Assembly (NCBI RefSeq): GCF_003752135.1
Contig: NZ_RJVK01000003.1
Coordinates: 168,064-232,063 of the forward strand
Direction: 5' to 3'
From: Caminibacter pacificus
GTDB lineage: Bacteria; Campylobacterota; Campylobacteria; Campylobacterales; Nautiliaceae
DNA length: 64,000 bases
Part shown: in pieces, positions 9,512 to 18,172 of the stretch
Layout of the letters: each line of letters begins with the position of its first letter
Position numbering within the stretch: position 1 is the stretch's first letter
Translations under genes and position numbers: made by a program
The notes under the pieces: generated by a model
The model's database searches: none
Told to the model about the DNA's origin: nothing
Seen by the model: the letters and a program-made list of their open reading frames with translations, nothing else

Positions 9512-10813
9512 ATGAGAAAAATAGGCTTCCTCGAAGCTTTCAGTATCGGGGTTGGAGGAATGGTCGGCGGCGGAATTTTCGCCGTTTTGGGTCTTACAAT
9601 CGATCTTGCAAAAGGTGCCGCACCTATCGCCTTTTTAATCGCCGGGACTATCGCTCTTATTACAGCTTACTCTTACGCAAAATTATCCGTTAAATTTCCG
9701 AGTGAGGGTGGAAGTATCGAATATATAGTGCAGGCTTTCGGAAACAATCTTTTTTCAGCTACGGTAAATAATCTTCTTTTGGTTTCTTATGTAATAATGC
9801 TCGCTCTATACGCTTCGGCATTCGGAGCATACGGAAGCGCTCTTTTTTTAGGACACGACGTAACATGGCTTCATAAACTTTTAGCGGTAGGTGTTATAGG
9901 TATTTTTACTTTTATTAATCTTTTGGGAGCTTTTTTAACCGGAAAAGCCGAAGATATTTTAGTATATACGAAAGTGGCGATTCTTTTAATTTTCGTCGCA
10001 ATTGGCTTTTATACGGGTACTCATTATGAAAGATTAGAGCCTCAGTTTTGGGAATCATACCTAAAAATCATAACCGGAGGACTTATTATTTTCTTGGCTT
10101 ACGAAGGATTCGAGCTTATCGCAAATTCGGCAAAAGACGTTATTAATCCTCAAAAAACACTACCAAGAGCGTTTTATGCAAGCGTTATTTTTGTAATTGC
10201 TTTATATGTAAGTATTGCAGTCGTAACAATTTTAAACGTTGATTTCGAAACGGCAAAAAAAGCTCAAGATTATGTTTTGGCAATTGCAGCGGAACCTCTT
10301 CTTGGAAAATTAGGATTCGTTATTATTGCCGTAGCCGCCATGCTCTCAACCGCAAGCGCTATAAACGCTACAATTTACGGAGCCGGTAGAGCCGGATATT
10401 TGATTGCAAAGCTCGGAGAAATTCCAAAAGATTTCGCAAAAAAAATAAAAAACGGATATGAGGGAATGATAATTTTAGGTCTTTTGGGAGTTATTTTCGC
10501 TACGAGTTTTAATATAGAAAATATCTCGGTAGCGGGAAGTTTCGGGTTTTTAGTAATTTTCGGACTTGTAAACTATGCAAACTTCAAACTTAGAAAAATA
10601 ACGAACTCTAATCCTTTTATTTCTCTCTTAGGAGCTTTTTTATGTCTCGTTTCAGCTGCTATTTTAATCGGATACAATCTATTTCATAACCCAAGCGCCC
10701 TTGAAAGCAGTGCTTGGGTCGTAGTAATAGTGGTGGCTATCACTATAATCTACCATAAACTCGGCGGAAAAATGAAAAAAGTTCTTGATGAGGATTTAAG
10801 AGAAAAAATTTAA
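9512..10813 (+). CDS. APC-family amino acid permease
   Basis: A 433-residue inner-membrane protein with about 12 hydrophobic segments. The APC superfamily hallmark occurs in the first helix (FSIGVGGMVGGGIFAVLG), and a KLSVKFPSEGGSIEY loop is characteristic of the YjeH/YhdG-like branches. It is probably a proton-coupled amino acid or amine transporter; the substrate cannot be told. It follows bamA by 10 nt with an AAGGA ribosome site, and its stop overlaps the converging ppx gene by 4 nt. Confidence 0.85.
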   Translation: MRKIGFLEAFSIGVGGMVGGGIFAVLGLTIDLAKGAAPIAFLIAGTIALITAYSYAKLSVKFPSEGGSIEYIVQAFGNNLFSATVNNLLLVSYVIMLALYASAFGAYGSALFLGHDVTWLHKLLAVGVIGIFTFINLLGAFLTGKAEDILVYTKVAILLIFVAIGFYTGTHYERLEPQFWESYLKIITGGLIIFLAYEGFELIANSAKDVINPQKTLPRAFYASVIFVIALYVSIAVVTILNVDFETAKKAQDYVLAIAAEPLLGKLGFVIIAVAAMLSTASAINATIYGAGRAGYLIAKLGEIPKDFAKKIKNGYEGMIILGLLGVIFATSFNIENISVAGSFGFLVIFGLVNYANFKLRKITNSNPFISLLGAFLCLVSAAILIGYNLFHNPSALESSAWVVVIVVAITIIYHKLGGKMKKVLDEDLREKI

Positions 10814-12273
10814 TTATTCACAATCTCCAAATCAAAAAAGAGCTCTCTTGTTTTTGAGCGCTCTTTTGCAAGATAAAGGTTTTCACCTTTAATAATAATT
10901 TTTTTATCTTTTTTAGAAAAAGTTATCTCGACTTGAGGCATCGAAAGATTGATATTTATAAGCTTTGCAACCCAAAAGATATTACAAAGTTTTTCTACTA
11001 TATCCTTTTTAGGAAGAAGACATTTGAATTTTTCTATCTCTTTTTTCTTGATTTTTTTTCTTTTATGAAAACGGATAATTTTAGAAATCAACAACCTATC
11101 GCAATGTCTGAATCCGTAATGTAGAGAGTTTAACAAAATATAATCGGTATGTTTGTGAGCTTCGTAAAAATCTACAAGCTCACCCGCACGAGATAGTTTT
11201 ATAGCGTAAGTTAGGTGCATTTTATATTTATCGTCAAGTTTAAATTCTTCTTTTAATAAATCGAAAACTTCAAGAGCTATTTTTGTCTCATATGACGCTA
11301 TTTTTCTATCGATTTGATATACGTCTATAATCGTTCTGACCGACGGGTTAAAATTATCGGGAAATCTATAGTTGTCGTTTCTTAAAAGGTCCGTTAAAAA
11401 TACACCTTCCCTAACCCCCACACCGCTGGTAATCACTTCTTTTGCACCTAAATATTTTAACGCTTCAAGAAAAATTAAAGTCCCGGGTCTTATAACGTCA
11501 AGTCTTTCGGGTTTAATACCGGCTTTTAGAAGCTCTTCATCACTCATTTTTATAATTTTTTCAAGAAAATCTTTGTGCTCTTTTATTTCATACGTAAAGC
11601 CGTGAAGAATATCAAGAGGATATTCTATTTTTTTCATAATAGCTTGAGAAAGCGCCCTAATAGTCCCACCGATACCGAAGACTTTTTTTGAATCGAAAAC
11701 TTTTCCTAATTTTTCAAGTTCGTTTTTAATATATTTTTTAGCCCCTTCGATATCGCCTTTATCAAAAAAGAGCTCTTTTAATCTGACGGTACCGAGTTTC
11801 AAAGATATCGTAGCTTCGATTCTTTTATCCACAATCAACGCAAACTCGGTAGAACCCCCACCGATATCGATAGTAACGCCGTTTTTTTCATATAAAAGAT
11901 TTGCCGCAGCTACACCGCCGTAAAAAGCTTCTTTATCTCCGTCTATTACTTTGATTTTCAGTCCCAATTCGTCTTTTACACGCTTTAGAAATTCGGCTTT
12001 ATTAGGAGCGTCTCTAACGGCACTTGTAGCGACACAGAGGATTTTTCGAGTTTTTAAAGATTTTGCTATTAAAAGAAACTCTCTTAACGCTTTAATAGCT
12101 CTTTCAATAGCAAAATCTTGCAAATTTCCCCCGTTTTCATAAGCACCTTCACTGATTCTTACTTTGCTTTTCTCTTCTCTTAAAAGATAAAAGCCAAAAC
12201 GGCTGGTTTTTTTGAACACAGCCATTCTGGCTGAGTTCGATCCAATATCAATAACGGCCGTTACTTTTGCCAT
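10810..12273 (-). CDS. ppx: Ppx/GppA family phosphatase (exopolyphosphatase)
   Basis: A 487-residue member of the sugar-kinase/Hsp70/actin fold. Phosphate-binding loops are visible as VIDIGSNSARM (residues 8-18), GVTIDIGGGSTEFAL (~130-145) and GIGGTIRAL (~195-205). The C-terminal third is an HD-like helical region. It hydrolyses polyphosphate and/or pppGpp, linking it to stress metabolism. Its ATG overlaps the ferredoxin stop as TAATG, so hsrA-ferredoxin-ppx form one transcription unit. Confidence 0.88.
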   Translation of the reverse strand: MAKVTAVIDIGSNSARMAVFKKTSRFGFYLLREEKSKVRISEGAYENGGNLQDFAIERAIKALREFLLIAKSLKTRKILCVATSAVRDAPNKAEFLKRVKDELGLKIKVIDGDKEAFYGGVAAANLLYEKNGVTIDIGGGSTEFALIVDKRIEATISLKLGTVRLKELFFDKGDIEGAKKYIKNELEKLGKVFDSKKVFGIGGTIRALSQAIMKKIEYPLDILHGFTYEIKEHKDFLEKIIKMSDEELLKAGIKPERLDVIRPGTLIFLEALKYLGAKEVITSGVGVREGVFLTDLLRNDNYRFPDNFNPSVRTIIDVYQIDRKIASYETKIALEVFDLLKEEFKLDDKYKMHLTYAIKLSRAGELVDFYEAHKHTDYILLNSLHYGFRHCDRLLISKIIRFHKRKKIKKKEIEKFKCLLPKKDIVEKLCNIFWVAKLININLSMPQVEITFSKKDKKIIIKGENLYLAKERSKTRELFFDLEIVNN

Positions 12274-12527
12274 TACTCTTCGTCTTTATGAATAAGTTCC
12301 GCTTTTAGTTTTAATTCTTTTGCCGTTTCTACGTTATCCGGGTCCGGAACAATCGCGTCAACAGGACATGCCGGTACGCATTGAGGCTCTCCTCCGTATT
12401 CGATACACTCGGTACACAAATCAGGATCAATTTCATAAATAGGATCACCCGGTTCGATTGCTCCGTTTGGGCATTCGTCAACACAAGCATCACATGCAAT
12501 GCATTCCTCAGTAATCTTTAATGACAT
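12273..12527 (-). CDS. YfhL-type 4Fe-4S dicluster ferredoxin
   Basis: An 84-residue ferredoxin with two cluster motifs. The first is CIACDACVDECP. The second is CTECIEYGGEPQCVPACP, with the longer spacing typical of YfhL/Alvin-type ferredoxins, plus a short Lys-rich tail. I use the internal ATG at 12525-12527, preceded by AAAGGAG, rather than the upstream extension, which runs through the end of hsrA. It sits 1 nt after the hsrA stop. Electron partners are unknown. Confidence 0.9.
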   Translation of the reverse strand: MSLKITEECIACDACVDECPNGAIEPGDPIYEIDPDLCTECIEYGGEPQCVPACPVDAIVPDPDNVETAKELKLKAELIHKDEE

Positions 12528-12528
12528 G

Positions 12529-13197
12529 CTACTCCTTTGGATAACAAAATTTATAGCCTCTTCGGCGAATGGTCTTAATTGTATCAATTTTAAAAACTTT
12601 GTCAACCTTTTGACGTATTTGATTTATTGCAACTTCTATAACGTTAGGAGTTACGAGTTCCGGTTCTTCCCAAATAGCATCCAAAAGCTGTTCTTTTGAG
12701 ATAACTTGATTAGGATATCTCGCAAGATGCATAAAAACTTCAAACGCTTTGCCTTTTAAATAAGTCTCTTTTCCTTGATAAATAATCTTCTCTTCGTCTT
12801 TTACGATAATCAAGTCTTTAATTTTTATCTGAGACTCTTTTCCGCTTCTTAAAGCCACGTTGATTCTCGTAATTAACAAATCGAAATTAAGAGGCTTTTT
12901 TATATAATCGTCCGCTCCCATTCTAAGAGTTTTAATCTCGCTCTCAACCGAAACGTCATCGGAGATGACTATGATTTTTATTAAAGGATATATATCTTTT
13001 GCATAGTCTATAAATTTAAATAGCTCGCTCATTCCGAAATTAGCATCCACCACTACCAAATTGTAATGTCTGATATCCAAAAAATATTTGGCATCTTTTA
13101 TGGTATAGGCTTCGTCAGTTTTATACCCCGCTTCGTGTAACGATTTTTTTATAAGCTCATTTAAAGTTTCATCCCTCTCGACAATTAAAAGACGCAC
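12529..13197 (-). CDS. hsrA: OmpR-type orphan response regulator, HsrA (HP1043) homologue
   Basis: A 222-residue regulator with receiver (1-120) and winged-helix (125-220) domains. The winged helix has the highly conserved SKEQLLDAIWEEPE and VTPNVIEVAINQIRQK stretches of the essential epsilonproteobacterial regulator HP1043/HsrA. No histidine kinase gene is adjacent. The receiver keeps an aspartate at position 51, where H. pylori HsrA, as I recall it, has serine. The acidic pocket is degenerate (E7-R8, not two acids), as in HP1043 (E7-K8). It heads the operon with ferredoxin and ppx. Confidence 0.85.
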   Translation of the reverse strand: MRLLIVERDETLNELIKKSLHEAGYKTDEAYTIKDAKYFLDIRHYNLVVVDANFGMSELFKFIDYAKDIYPLIKIIVISDDVSVESEIKTLRMGADDYIKKPLNFDLLITRINVALRSGKESQIKIKDLIIVKDEEKIIYQGKETYLKGKAFEVFMHLARYPNQVISKEQLLDAIWEEPELVTPNVIEVAINQIRQKVDKVFKIDTIKTIRRRGYKFCYPKE

Positions 13198-13223
13198 ATA
13201 TACTCCTTTTTCAAACTGACAAA

Positions 13224-13229
13224 ATTATA
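13224..13229 (-). promoter_or_regulatory. -10 element of the hsrA operon
   Basis: The minus strand reads TTGTTATAATTTTG in the 40-bp gap before hsrA, a consensus TATAAT about 27 nt upstream of the start codon. The AAAGGAG ribosome site follows. Confidence 0.5.
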
Positions 13230-13237
13230 ACAAAAAA

Positions 13238-13564
13238 TTAAAATTTTCTTAAAGTTTCCACTCCTACTAAAGCATTCTTTAAAATTTCGGGTTTTCTAAT
13301 TTTTAAATGTATGGATTTCATTTGAGGGAATTCGTTTTTGAGTTTTTCAATTATTACGTCGATTGCGTCTTCTATTAAAGCAAACTTTCCTTCGATAATT
13401 ATATTTTGAATAATATCGCATACTTTTGCATAATCGATAAAGTTTTTTTTGTCTTCGTATTCGATTTGAGCGCATACGACTACGAGCTGTTCTTCGTTTC
13501 TCTCTTTTTCCAAAAGTCCTAAAATCGCTTTAAAACTCAAATCCTCGATTACTATTTTATACAT
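13238..13564 (-). CDS. folB: Dihydroneopterin aldolase family protein
   Basis: A 108-residue small T-fold protein. The FolB pattern is visible: an N-terminal IVIEDLSFKAILGLLEKERNEEQ segment (normally 'G..G..E.ER...Q'), a central DYAKVCDIIQNII and FALIEDAIDVI, and a final IHLKIRKPEIL. FolB converts dihydroneopterin to hydroxymethyl-dihydropterin in folate synthesis. An in-frame GTG precedes the chosen ATG, but AGGAGG directly abuts it, so the ATG is preferred. It follows plsY by a few bases and is likely co-transcribed. Confidence 0.8.
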   Translation of the reverse strand: MYKIVIEDLSFKAILGLLEKERNEEQLVVVCAQIEYEDKKNFIDYAKVCDIIQNIIIEGKFALIEDAIDVIIEKLKNEFPQMKSIHLKIRKPEILKNALVGVETLRKF

Positions 13565-13572
13565 CACTCCTC

Positions 13573-14181
13573 CTAAACTACGCGTTTTTCTTGACCTGTT
13601 ACGAGTCTATAAATATTTTCTTTGTGTTTATAAATAACTATAAAAGCAATAATCCAAAGCGGCGCGTGAGATTGGATAGATAGATTCGGATATAAAATAT
13701 AAGTACTCGCAATACCTACGATTATGGCGGTAAGTGAGCTTAATGAAGAAATTCTTACATATTTAGCCATCAAATACCAAACCACAAGTGCCACAAGTAC
13801 GGCTTTTGGTACGAGTACGAGTAAAACTCCCGCCGTCGTTGCCACACCTTTTCCGCCTTCGAATTTCAAAAACGGAGAAAAACAGTGCCCTATTACCGCA
13901 AGAACCGCCAAAGTCCAAAGAGTAGCGTCACATACTCCGGCAAACTTTGCCGCCAAAACCACAGCAGCACCTTTAAATGCATCCAAAAAAAGCGTTAATG
14001 CTGCAAGTTTTTTCGCTTTTTTAGGGTCTTTTTGTTTCAAAACTCTAAGTACGTTCGTAGCACCGATATTACCGCTTCCGTGCTCTTTGATATTAATTCC
14101 GGCCGCGTATTTAGCTATCAGATACCCAAAAGGAATACCGCCTACGAGATAAGCGATTATATACCAGATAATGTTACTCAT
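13573..14181 (-). CDS. plsY: Glycerol-3-phosphate acyltransferase PlsY
   Basis: A 202-residue inner-membrane enzyme with about five hydrophobic spans. It has the PlsY signatures GGIPFGYLIAKY, GSGNIGATNVLRV (residues ~36-48) and GHCFSPFLKFEGGKGVATT (~98-116). It uses acyl-phosphate to acylate glycerol-3-phosphate, the first step of phospholipid synthesis. It is divergent from nadA and upstream of folB on the same strand. Confidence 0.94.
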   Translation of the reverse strand: MSNIIWYIIAYLVGGIPFGYLIAKYAAGINIKEHGSGNIGATNVLRVLKQKDPKKAKKLAALTLFLDAFKGAAVVLAAKFAGVCDATLWTLAVLAVIGHCFSPFLKFEGGKGVATTAGVLLVLVPKAVLVALVVWYLMAKYVRISSLSSLTAIIVGIASTYILYPNLSIQSHAPLWIIAFIVIYKHKENIYRLVTGQEKRVV

Positions 14182-14200
14182 TAAATCCCTTTTTTATGAA

Positions 14201-14224
14201 ATTATACTTTAAATTTGGTAAAAT
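14201..14224. promoter_or_regulatory. Divergent plsY/nadA promoter elements
   Basis: The 61-bp gap has AAAGTATAAT on the minus strand (-10 at 14201-14206) for plsY and GGTAAAATAC on the plus strand (-10-like TAAAAT at 14219-14224) for nadA. Confidence 0.45.
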
Positions 14225-14242
14225 ACTACAAAAAGGCTTTGA

Positions 14243-15214
14243 ATGGTAAATAAAGTCAAAGAATTACTAAAAAAGCATAACATCACCTTAGCGGCACACT
14301 ATTACCAAAAAGACGAGATATTCGAACTTGCCGACTTAACGGGCGATAGTTTGGAACTTGCAAAAAAAACGAAAGCTCTTAAAAACCCTCTTATTTTCTG
14401 CGGTGTAAGTTTTATGGGAGAGAGCGCTAAAATCCTAAATCCCGACATTGACGTTTACATGCCTAAACTTGCGAGCTGTTCGATGGCAAGAATGGCTGAA
14501 GAAGGAAAAGTGGAAGAAAACATTAAACTTCTAAAAGAAAAAAATATCGATTTTATTCCTATTACATACATCAACTCAAGTGCTAAAGTTAAAGCTATCG
14601 TAGGAGAAAACGGAGGTCTTACATGTACGAGCTCAAACGCTAAAAAAATCGTATCTTGGGCTCTTAATCAAGGGAAAAAAGTCTTTTTCCTGCCGGATAA
14701 AAACTTAGGACAAAACGTAGCGAGTATGATGGGGGTGAGCTCGTCTATCATCGGAGAAAAAGATTGGGAAAAAGCAGATATTATCTGCTACGACGGACAC
14801 TGCTCGGTTCATCAGCTTTTTATGCCAGAACACGTAGAATTTTTCAAAAACAGATACCCTGATATCAAAATCGTAGTTCATCCGGAATGTTCTCCCGAAG
14901 TAGTTAAATTAGCCGATTTCGTAGGAAGCACAAGCCAGATTTTAAAATATGTAAAAGAACATCCAAACGAGCCTATGGCTATAGGAACCGAATTTAATTT
15001 CGTAAACAGAATGAAAAAAGAAATAAACCCGAATATTTTCATCCTAAGCTCGACAAAACCGGAGTGTCCTTCTATGAACGAAACCACTCTAAAAGAGCTT
15101 TACGATTTGCTTGTGGCAATTGATGAGGGCAGAGCCTACAACGTCGTAAACGTAGATGAAAACGTAAAAGAAAACGCGCTAAAAGCGCTAAATCGTATGA
15201 TGGAGTTATCATGA
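14243..15214 (+). CDS. nadA: Quinolinate synthase
   Basis: A 323-residue iron-sulfur enzyme making quinolinate from iminoaspartate and dihydroxyacetone phosphate. The three cluster cysteines lie in the expected contexts: LIFCGVSFMGE (~residue 53-63), GGLTCTSSNA (~130) and VHPECSPEV (~213-221). The N-terminal AAHYYQKDEIFELAD motif binds the substrate. Its stop overlaps the nadC start (ATGA), so the two NAD-biosynthesis genes are translationally coupled. Confidence 0.95.
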   Translation: MVNKVKELLKKHNITLAAHYYQKDEIFELADLTGDSLELAKKTKALKNPLIFCGVSFMGESAKILNPDIDVYMPKLASCSMARMAEEGKVEENIKLLKEKNIDFIPITYINSSAKVKAIVGENGGLTCTSSNAKKIVSWALNQGKKVFFLPDKNLGQNVASMMGVSSSIIGEKDWEKADIICYDGHCSVHQLFMPEHVEFFKNRYPDIKIVVHPECSPEVVKLADFVGSTSQILKYVKEHPNEPMAIGTEFNFVNRMKKEINPNIFILSSTKPECPSMNETTLKELYDLLVAIDEGRAYNVVNVDENVKENALKALNRMMELS

Positions 15215-16038
15215 ATCTAATGAAACATCAAATAGTCGACTTTCTAAAACAAGTCCTAAACGAGGATATTGGCAGAGGTGATTTGGCAAGAGAACTTATC
15301 AAAGGTAACACTAAAGCCAAAATAGTTGCAAAAAGTGAAGGTATTATCGCCGGAATAGAATATATTAAATATTTTAGCGAACTTGCTGATGTTAAATTTG
15401 ATTTTAATTTCGAAGACGGAAGCGAATATAAAAAAGGCGACATTATTTTTGAAGTGTACGGAAGTGCAAAAGATATATTATCAATAGAAAGAAGTATGCT
15501 AAATATTCTCCAACACGCAAGCGGTATAGCCAGCAATGCTTTTGAATTCATAAAAAAAATAGACGGACATTTAAAAATTTTAGATACGAGAAAAACAAGA
15601 CCTCTTTTAAGAACATTCGAAAAATACGCCGCAAAATGCGGTGGAGTCACAAACCACAGACTCGGACTTGACGATTGTCTGATGCTCAAAGACACTCACT
15701 TAGCGACTTTTAGGTCTATTGCTGATGCTATCACTATTGCAAGAGAGCATATTCCGTTTACTACGAAAATAGAAGTGGAATGCGAAACCGAACGCCAAGC
15801 AAGAGAAGCTATGGCAGCCGGTGCCGATATCGTAATGTGCGATAATATGGACTTCGATACGATAAAAAGAGTCGTAGAATTCAGAGACCAAACATACCCT
15901 TACGTATTACTTGAAGCCAGCGGAAACGTAACACTTGATAACATAGACGAATTCATCAAAACGGGAGTTGACGCAATAAGCAGCGGCGCTATTATTCACC
16001 AAGCGACATTCAAAGATTTTTCAATGAAAATCATATAA
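15211..16038 (+). CDS. nadC: Nicotinate-nucleotide pyrophosphorylase (carboxylating)
   Basis: A 275-residue quinolinate phosphoribosyltransferase, the next step after NadA. Visible motifs are NEDIGRGDLARELI near the N-terminus, ILDTRKTRPLLRTFEKYA with the substrate-binding Arg and Lys residues, GGVTNHRLGLDDCLMLKDTH, and VMCDNMDF. The start at 15211 overlaps the nadA stop; an alternative ATG lies three codons downstream. Confidence 0.94.
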   Translation: MNLMKHQIVDFLKQVLNEDIGRGDLARELIKGNTKAKIVAKSEGIIAGIEYIKYFSELADVKFDFNFEDGSEYKKGDIIFEVYGSAKDILSIERSMLNILQHASGIASNAFEFIKKIDGHLKILDTRKTRPLLRTFEKYAAKCGGVTNHRLGLDDCLMLKDTHLATFRSIADAITIAREHIPFTTKIEVECETERQAREAMAAGADIVMCDNMDFDTIKRVVEFRDQTYPYVLLEASGNVTLDNIDEFIKTGVDAISSGAIIHQATFKDFSMKII

Positions 16039-16087
16039 AGGAGCGAAAATTTTAATAGAAGATAAAAATTTCGAACTTCCCCATTTT

Positions 16088-16906
16088 ATGGGTATAGGAC
16101 CCGTTAAAGAATTCAAAGAATACGTAAAAAATAAATTTAACAAAGACTTACAACCTTGGGATTTCCTAATTACAAACGACGGAATGAGAGACCTTGCATA
16201 CTGCTATAACCCTAACAAAGGTATCGAAAGAATTGACAATATTCCCGAAACCAGCAAACTCAGAATCAAAAACGCCAAAATTTTCGAACCGCTTGATATT
16301 TATCAAAAATGCGCTATTTACGCAATGGTAGAAGCTCCCGCTTCATTAATTACAGGAAGATTCGGAAGCGGAAAAACACTTCTTGCAACAGCCACAGCTT
16401 TAGCGTTGACTAAAAAAAAGATATTCATAACAAGACCGCCTATCGGTATCAGCAGTGATTACGACATCGGATTTTTACCGGGAAGCAAAGATGAAAAAAT
16501 GCTCGAATGGGCTGGAGGATTTTTGAGTGCGTTAAATTACCTATTTAGAGATATAAAAGGCTACAACTACGACAATATCAAATCCCAACTTTTCTTTGAA
16601 AAATTCGAAATAATCCCTTTAAATATGATTCAGGGGGTATCGATTTTAGAAGGCGAGATTTTAATAGTTGACGAAGTTCAGCTCGTTACGCGCGAATATA
16701 TGAGTATGATTTTGTCGCGTATGAGTGAGGGAAGCAAACTCTTTTTACTTGGAGACTTACACCAAACCTACTCCACTATAGACAAACAAGACAGTGGTCT
16801 GTTTAGACTCCAACAAGTACTCCCTCACGAAGCGCTTGCGTGGGTTGATTTGCAAAAAATATACAGAAACAAACTAACCGAAATAGCAATAAAACTTTTA
16901 GAGTAA
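16088..16906 (+). CDS. PhoH-like P-loop ATPase
   Basis: A 272-residue protein with Walker A GRFGSGKT, the PhoH-specific ITRPPIGISSDYDIGFLPGSKDEKMLEW segment, Walker B ILIVDEVQ and a sensor region FLLGDLHQTY. It is a PhoH-family ATPase without the PIN nuclease domain seen in PhoH2 proteins. The function is unclear; relatives act in RNA metabolism. The ATG at 16088 has no ribosome site. A strong AAGGAG at 16038-16043 lies 5 nt before an in-frame ATT at 16049, which may be the true start and would add 13 residues. The 3' end overlaps the converging gene by 9 nt. Confidence 0.8.
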   Translation: MGIGPVKEFKEYVKNKFNKDLQPWDFLITNDGMRDLAYCYNPNKGIERIDNIPETSKLRIKNAKIFEPLDIYQKCAIYAMVEAPASLITGRFGSGKTLLATATALALTKKKIFITRPPIGISSDYDIGFLPGSKDEKMLEWAGGFLSALNYLFRDIKGYNYDNIKSQLFFEKFEIIPLNMIQGVSILEGEILIVDEVQLVTREYMSMILSRMSEGSKLFLLGDLHQTYSTIDKQDSGLFRLQQVLPHEALAWVDLQKIYRNKLTEIAIKLLE

Positions 16907-18115
16907 TTTCTCTTTCATTATTTTTACGACTTCCTCATCAACTCCGCTCATCTTTTCTTTTATACCTTTTAAGGCTTTTATTGTTTTCGTAACATCCTCA
17001 AACATTATACCGTCTTCATACACCTGCATTGCGTTTAAGACGAATTTGGCGCTATCATATCCTACCGACGCACCTTGCAATACTTTTAGCGAACAAGCCA
17101 TTTTTCCGCCGTCACACAAAAGGGTACTGATGTTTTGAATCACGTGTTTTACCGCTTTTTTTGAAGTTTCTCTATCACTCTCAAGATAAGCGATAGCTCC
17201 TGCCACTCCGCATCCGCTAGCAACCGCCGCACCGCATATTACCGAGAGTCTTCCGATAAAAAGCTTAACGTAAATAGTTATAAGCATACTTAAAGCAACC
17301 GCTTTTAACGCCTCCTCTTCTCTAAAACCTTTTTCTTTCGCATACACCCACACCGGAAGCGTCGCACTTATCCCGTGATTGCCACTTCCTGTGAGACTCA
17401 TAGCGGGCATATTCACACCATCCATTCTCGAATCGCTCGCACTCGTAGTTATTTTGCATATTTTATCTTTTAAAGAATCGCCTGAAAATTGTTTTGAGAC
17501 GTTTATTCCTACATCGTGATTCATCCCATATTCGGCCAACGCCATATTAAGTTCAACAGCCTCTCTTACAAACTCGAAACTTTTCTCTTGCTCTATCAAA
17601 TCATAAACGATATCAAAAGGTTTATCTTCAAGTACATAACTTTTAACTTCAACCTCTTCTTGATGATTTTCAAACTCTTTTAATTCACCTTTTGAAATTA
17701 CATATTCGATATTGTCGTGAAATTTAATCGTTACGGCCTCGGCATAGGTATTTTCGCTTTTTATAAAAAGCTCGCTTCCTTCAATCAATTCAACTTTTAC
17801 TTTTTCACTGAATTTTAAGGCCTTTTTTACTTTTTCTTCGTTTAAATTTTTAAATATATTAAGTTCGTCATTTACATCTCCGAAAAGATACCCCAAAGCA
17901 AAGGCAAGTTTCACACCAAATCTTTTAGAGGTATTGGGGATAGGTACGTACATTGCGTTTTTTAGAAGGTTAGTATTAATGGTTAGCTTTAAATTTTCAT
18001 CATAAACCCCATACTCTCTTAGATAAGCGGCATTTAAAGCAATAGCGGCAGGTTCGGTACAACCAAGTGCAGGTTTGATTTCGCTTAGAATTATCTCTTT
18101 TGCGCCATACATCAA
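16898..18115 (-). CDS. L-cysteine desulfidase / serine dehydratase-alpha-like family (UPF0597)
   Basis: A 405-residue enzyme of the UPF0597/CyuA (YhaM) family. The N-terminal GCTEPAAIALNAA motif supplies an iron-sulfur cysteine, and further conserved cysteines lie in CGAAVASGCGVAGA and LLCDGGKMAC. SLTGSGNHGISATLPV is the other hallmark. Family members degrade L-cysteine to pyruvate, ammonia and sulfide in anaerobes. It is a single gene, with the two Met codons at the start both usable. Confidence 0.85.
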   Translation of the reverse strand: MMYGAKEIILSEIKPALGCTEPAAIALNAAYLREYGVYDENLKLTINTNLLKNAMYVPIPNTSKRFGVKLAFALGYLFGDVNDELNIFKNLNEEKVKKALKFSEKVKVELIEGSELFIKSENTYAEAVTIKFHDNIEYVISKGELKEFENHQEEVEVKSYVLEDKPFDIVYDLIEQEKSFEFVREAVELNMALAEYGMNHDVGINVSKQFSGDSLKDKICKITTSASDSRMDGVNMPAMSLTGSGNHGISATLPVWVYAKEKGFREEEALKAVALSMLITIYVKLFIGRLSVICGAAVASGCGVAGAIAYLESDRETSKKAVKHVIQNISTLLCDGGKMACSLKVLQGASVGYDSAKFVLNAMQVYEDGIMFEDVTKTIKALKGIKEKMSGVDEEVVKIMKEKLL

Positions 18116-18172
18116 AAATCCTTTTTTCAGAAGTATAAAACAAAAGATTTTTTAAGGATAGAAAAAAATTGC

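Noticed and set aside
12528..12605. N-terminal extension of the ferredoxin
   Set aside because: Overlaps the end of hsrA and lacks a ribosome site; the internal ATG fits the family.
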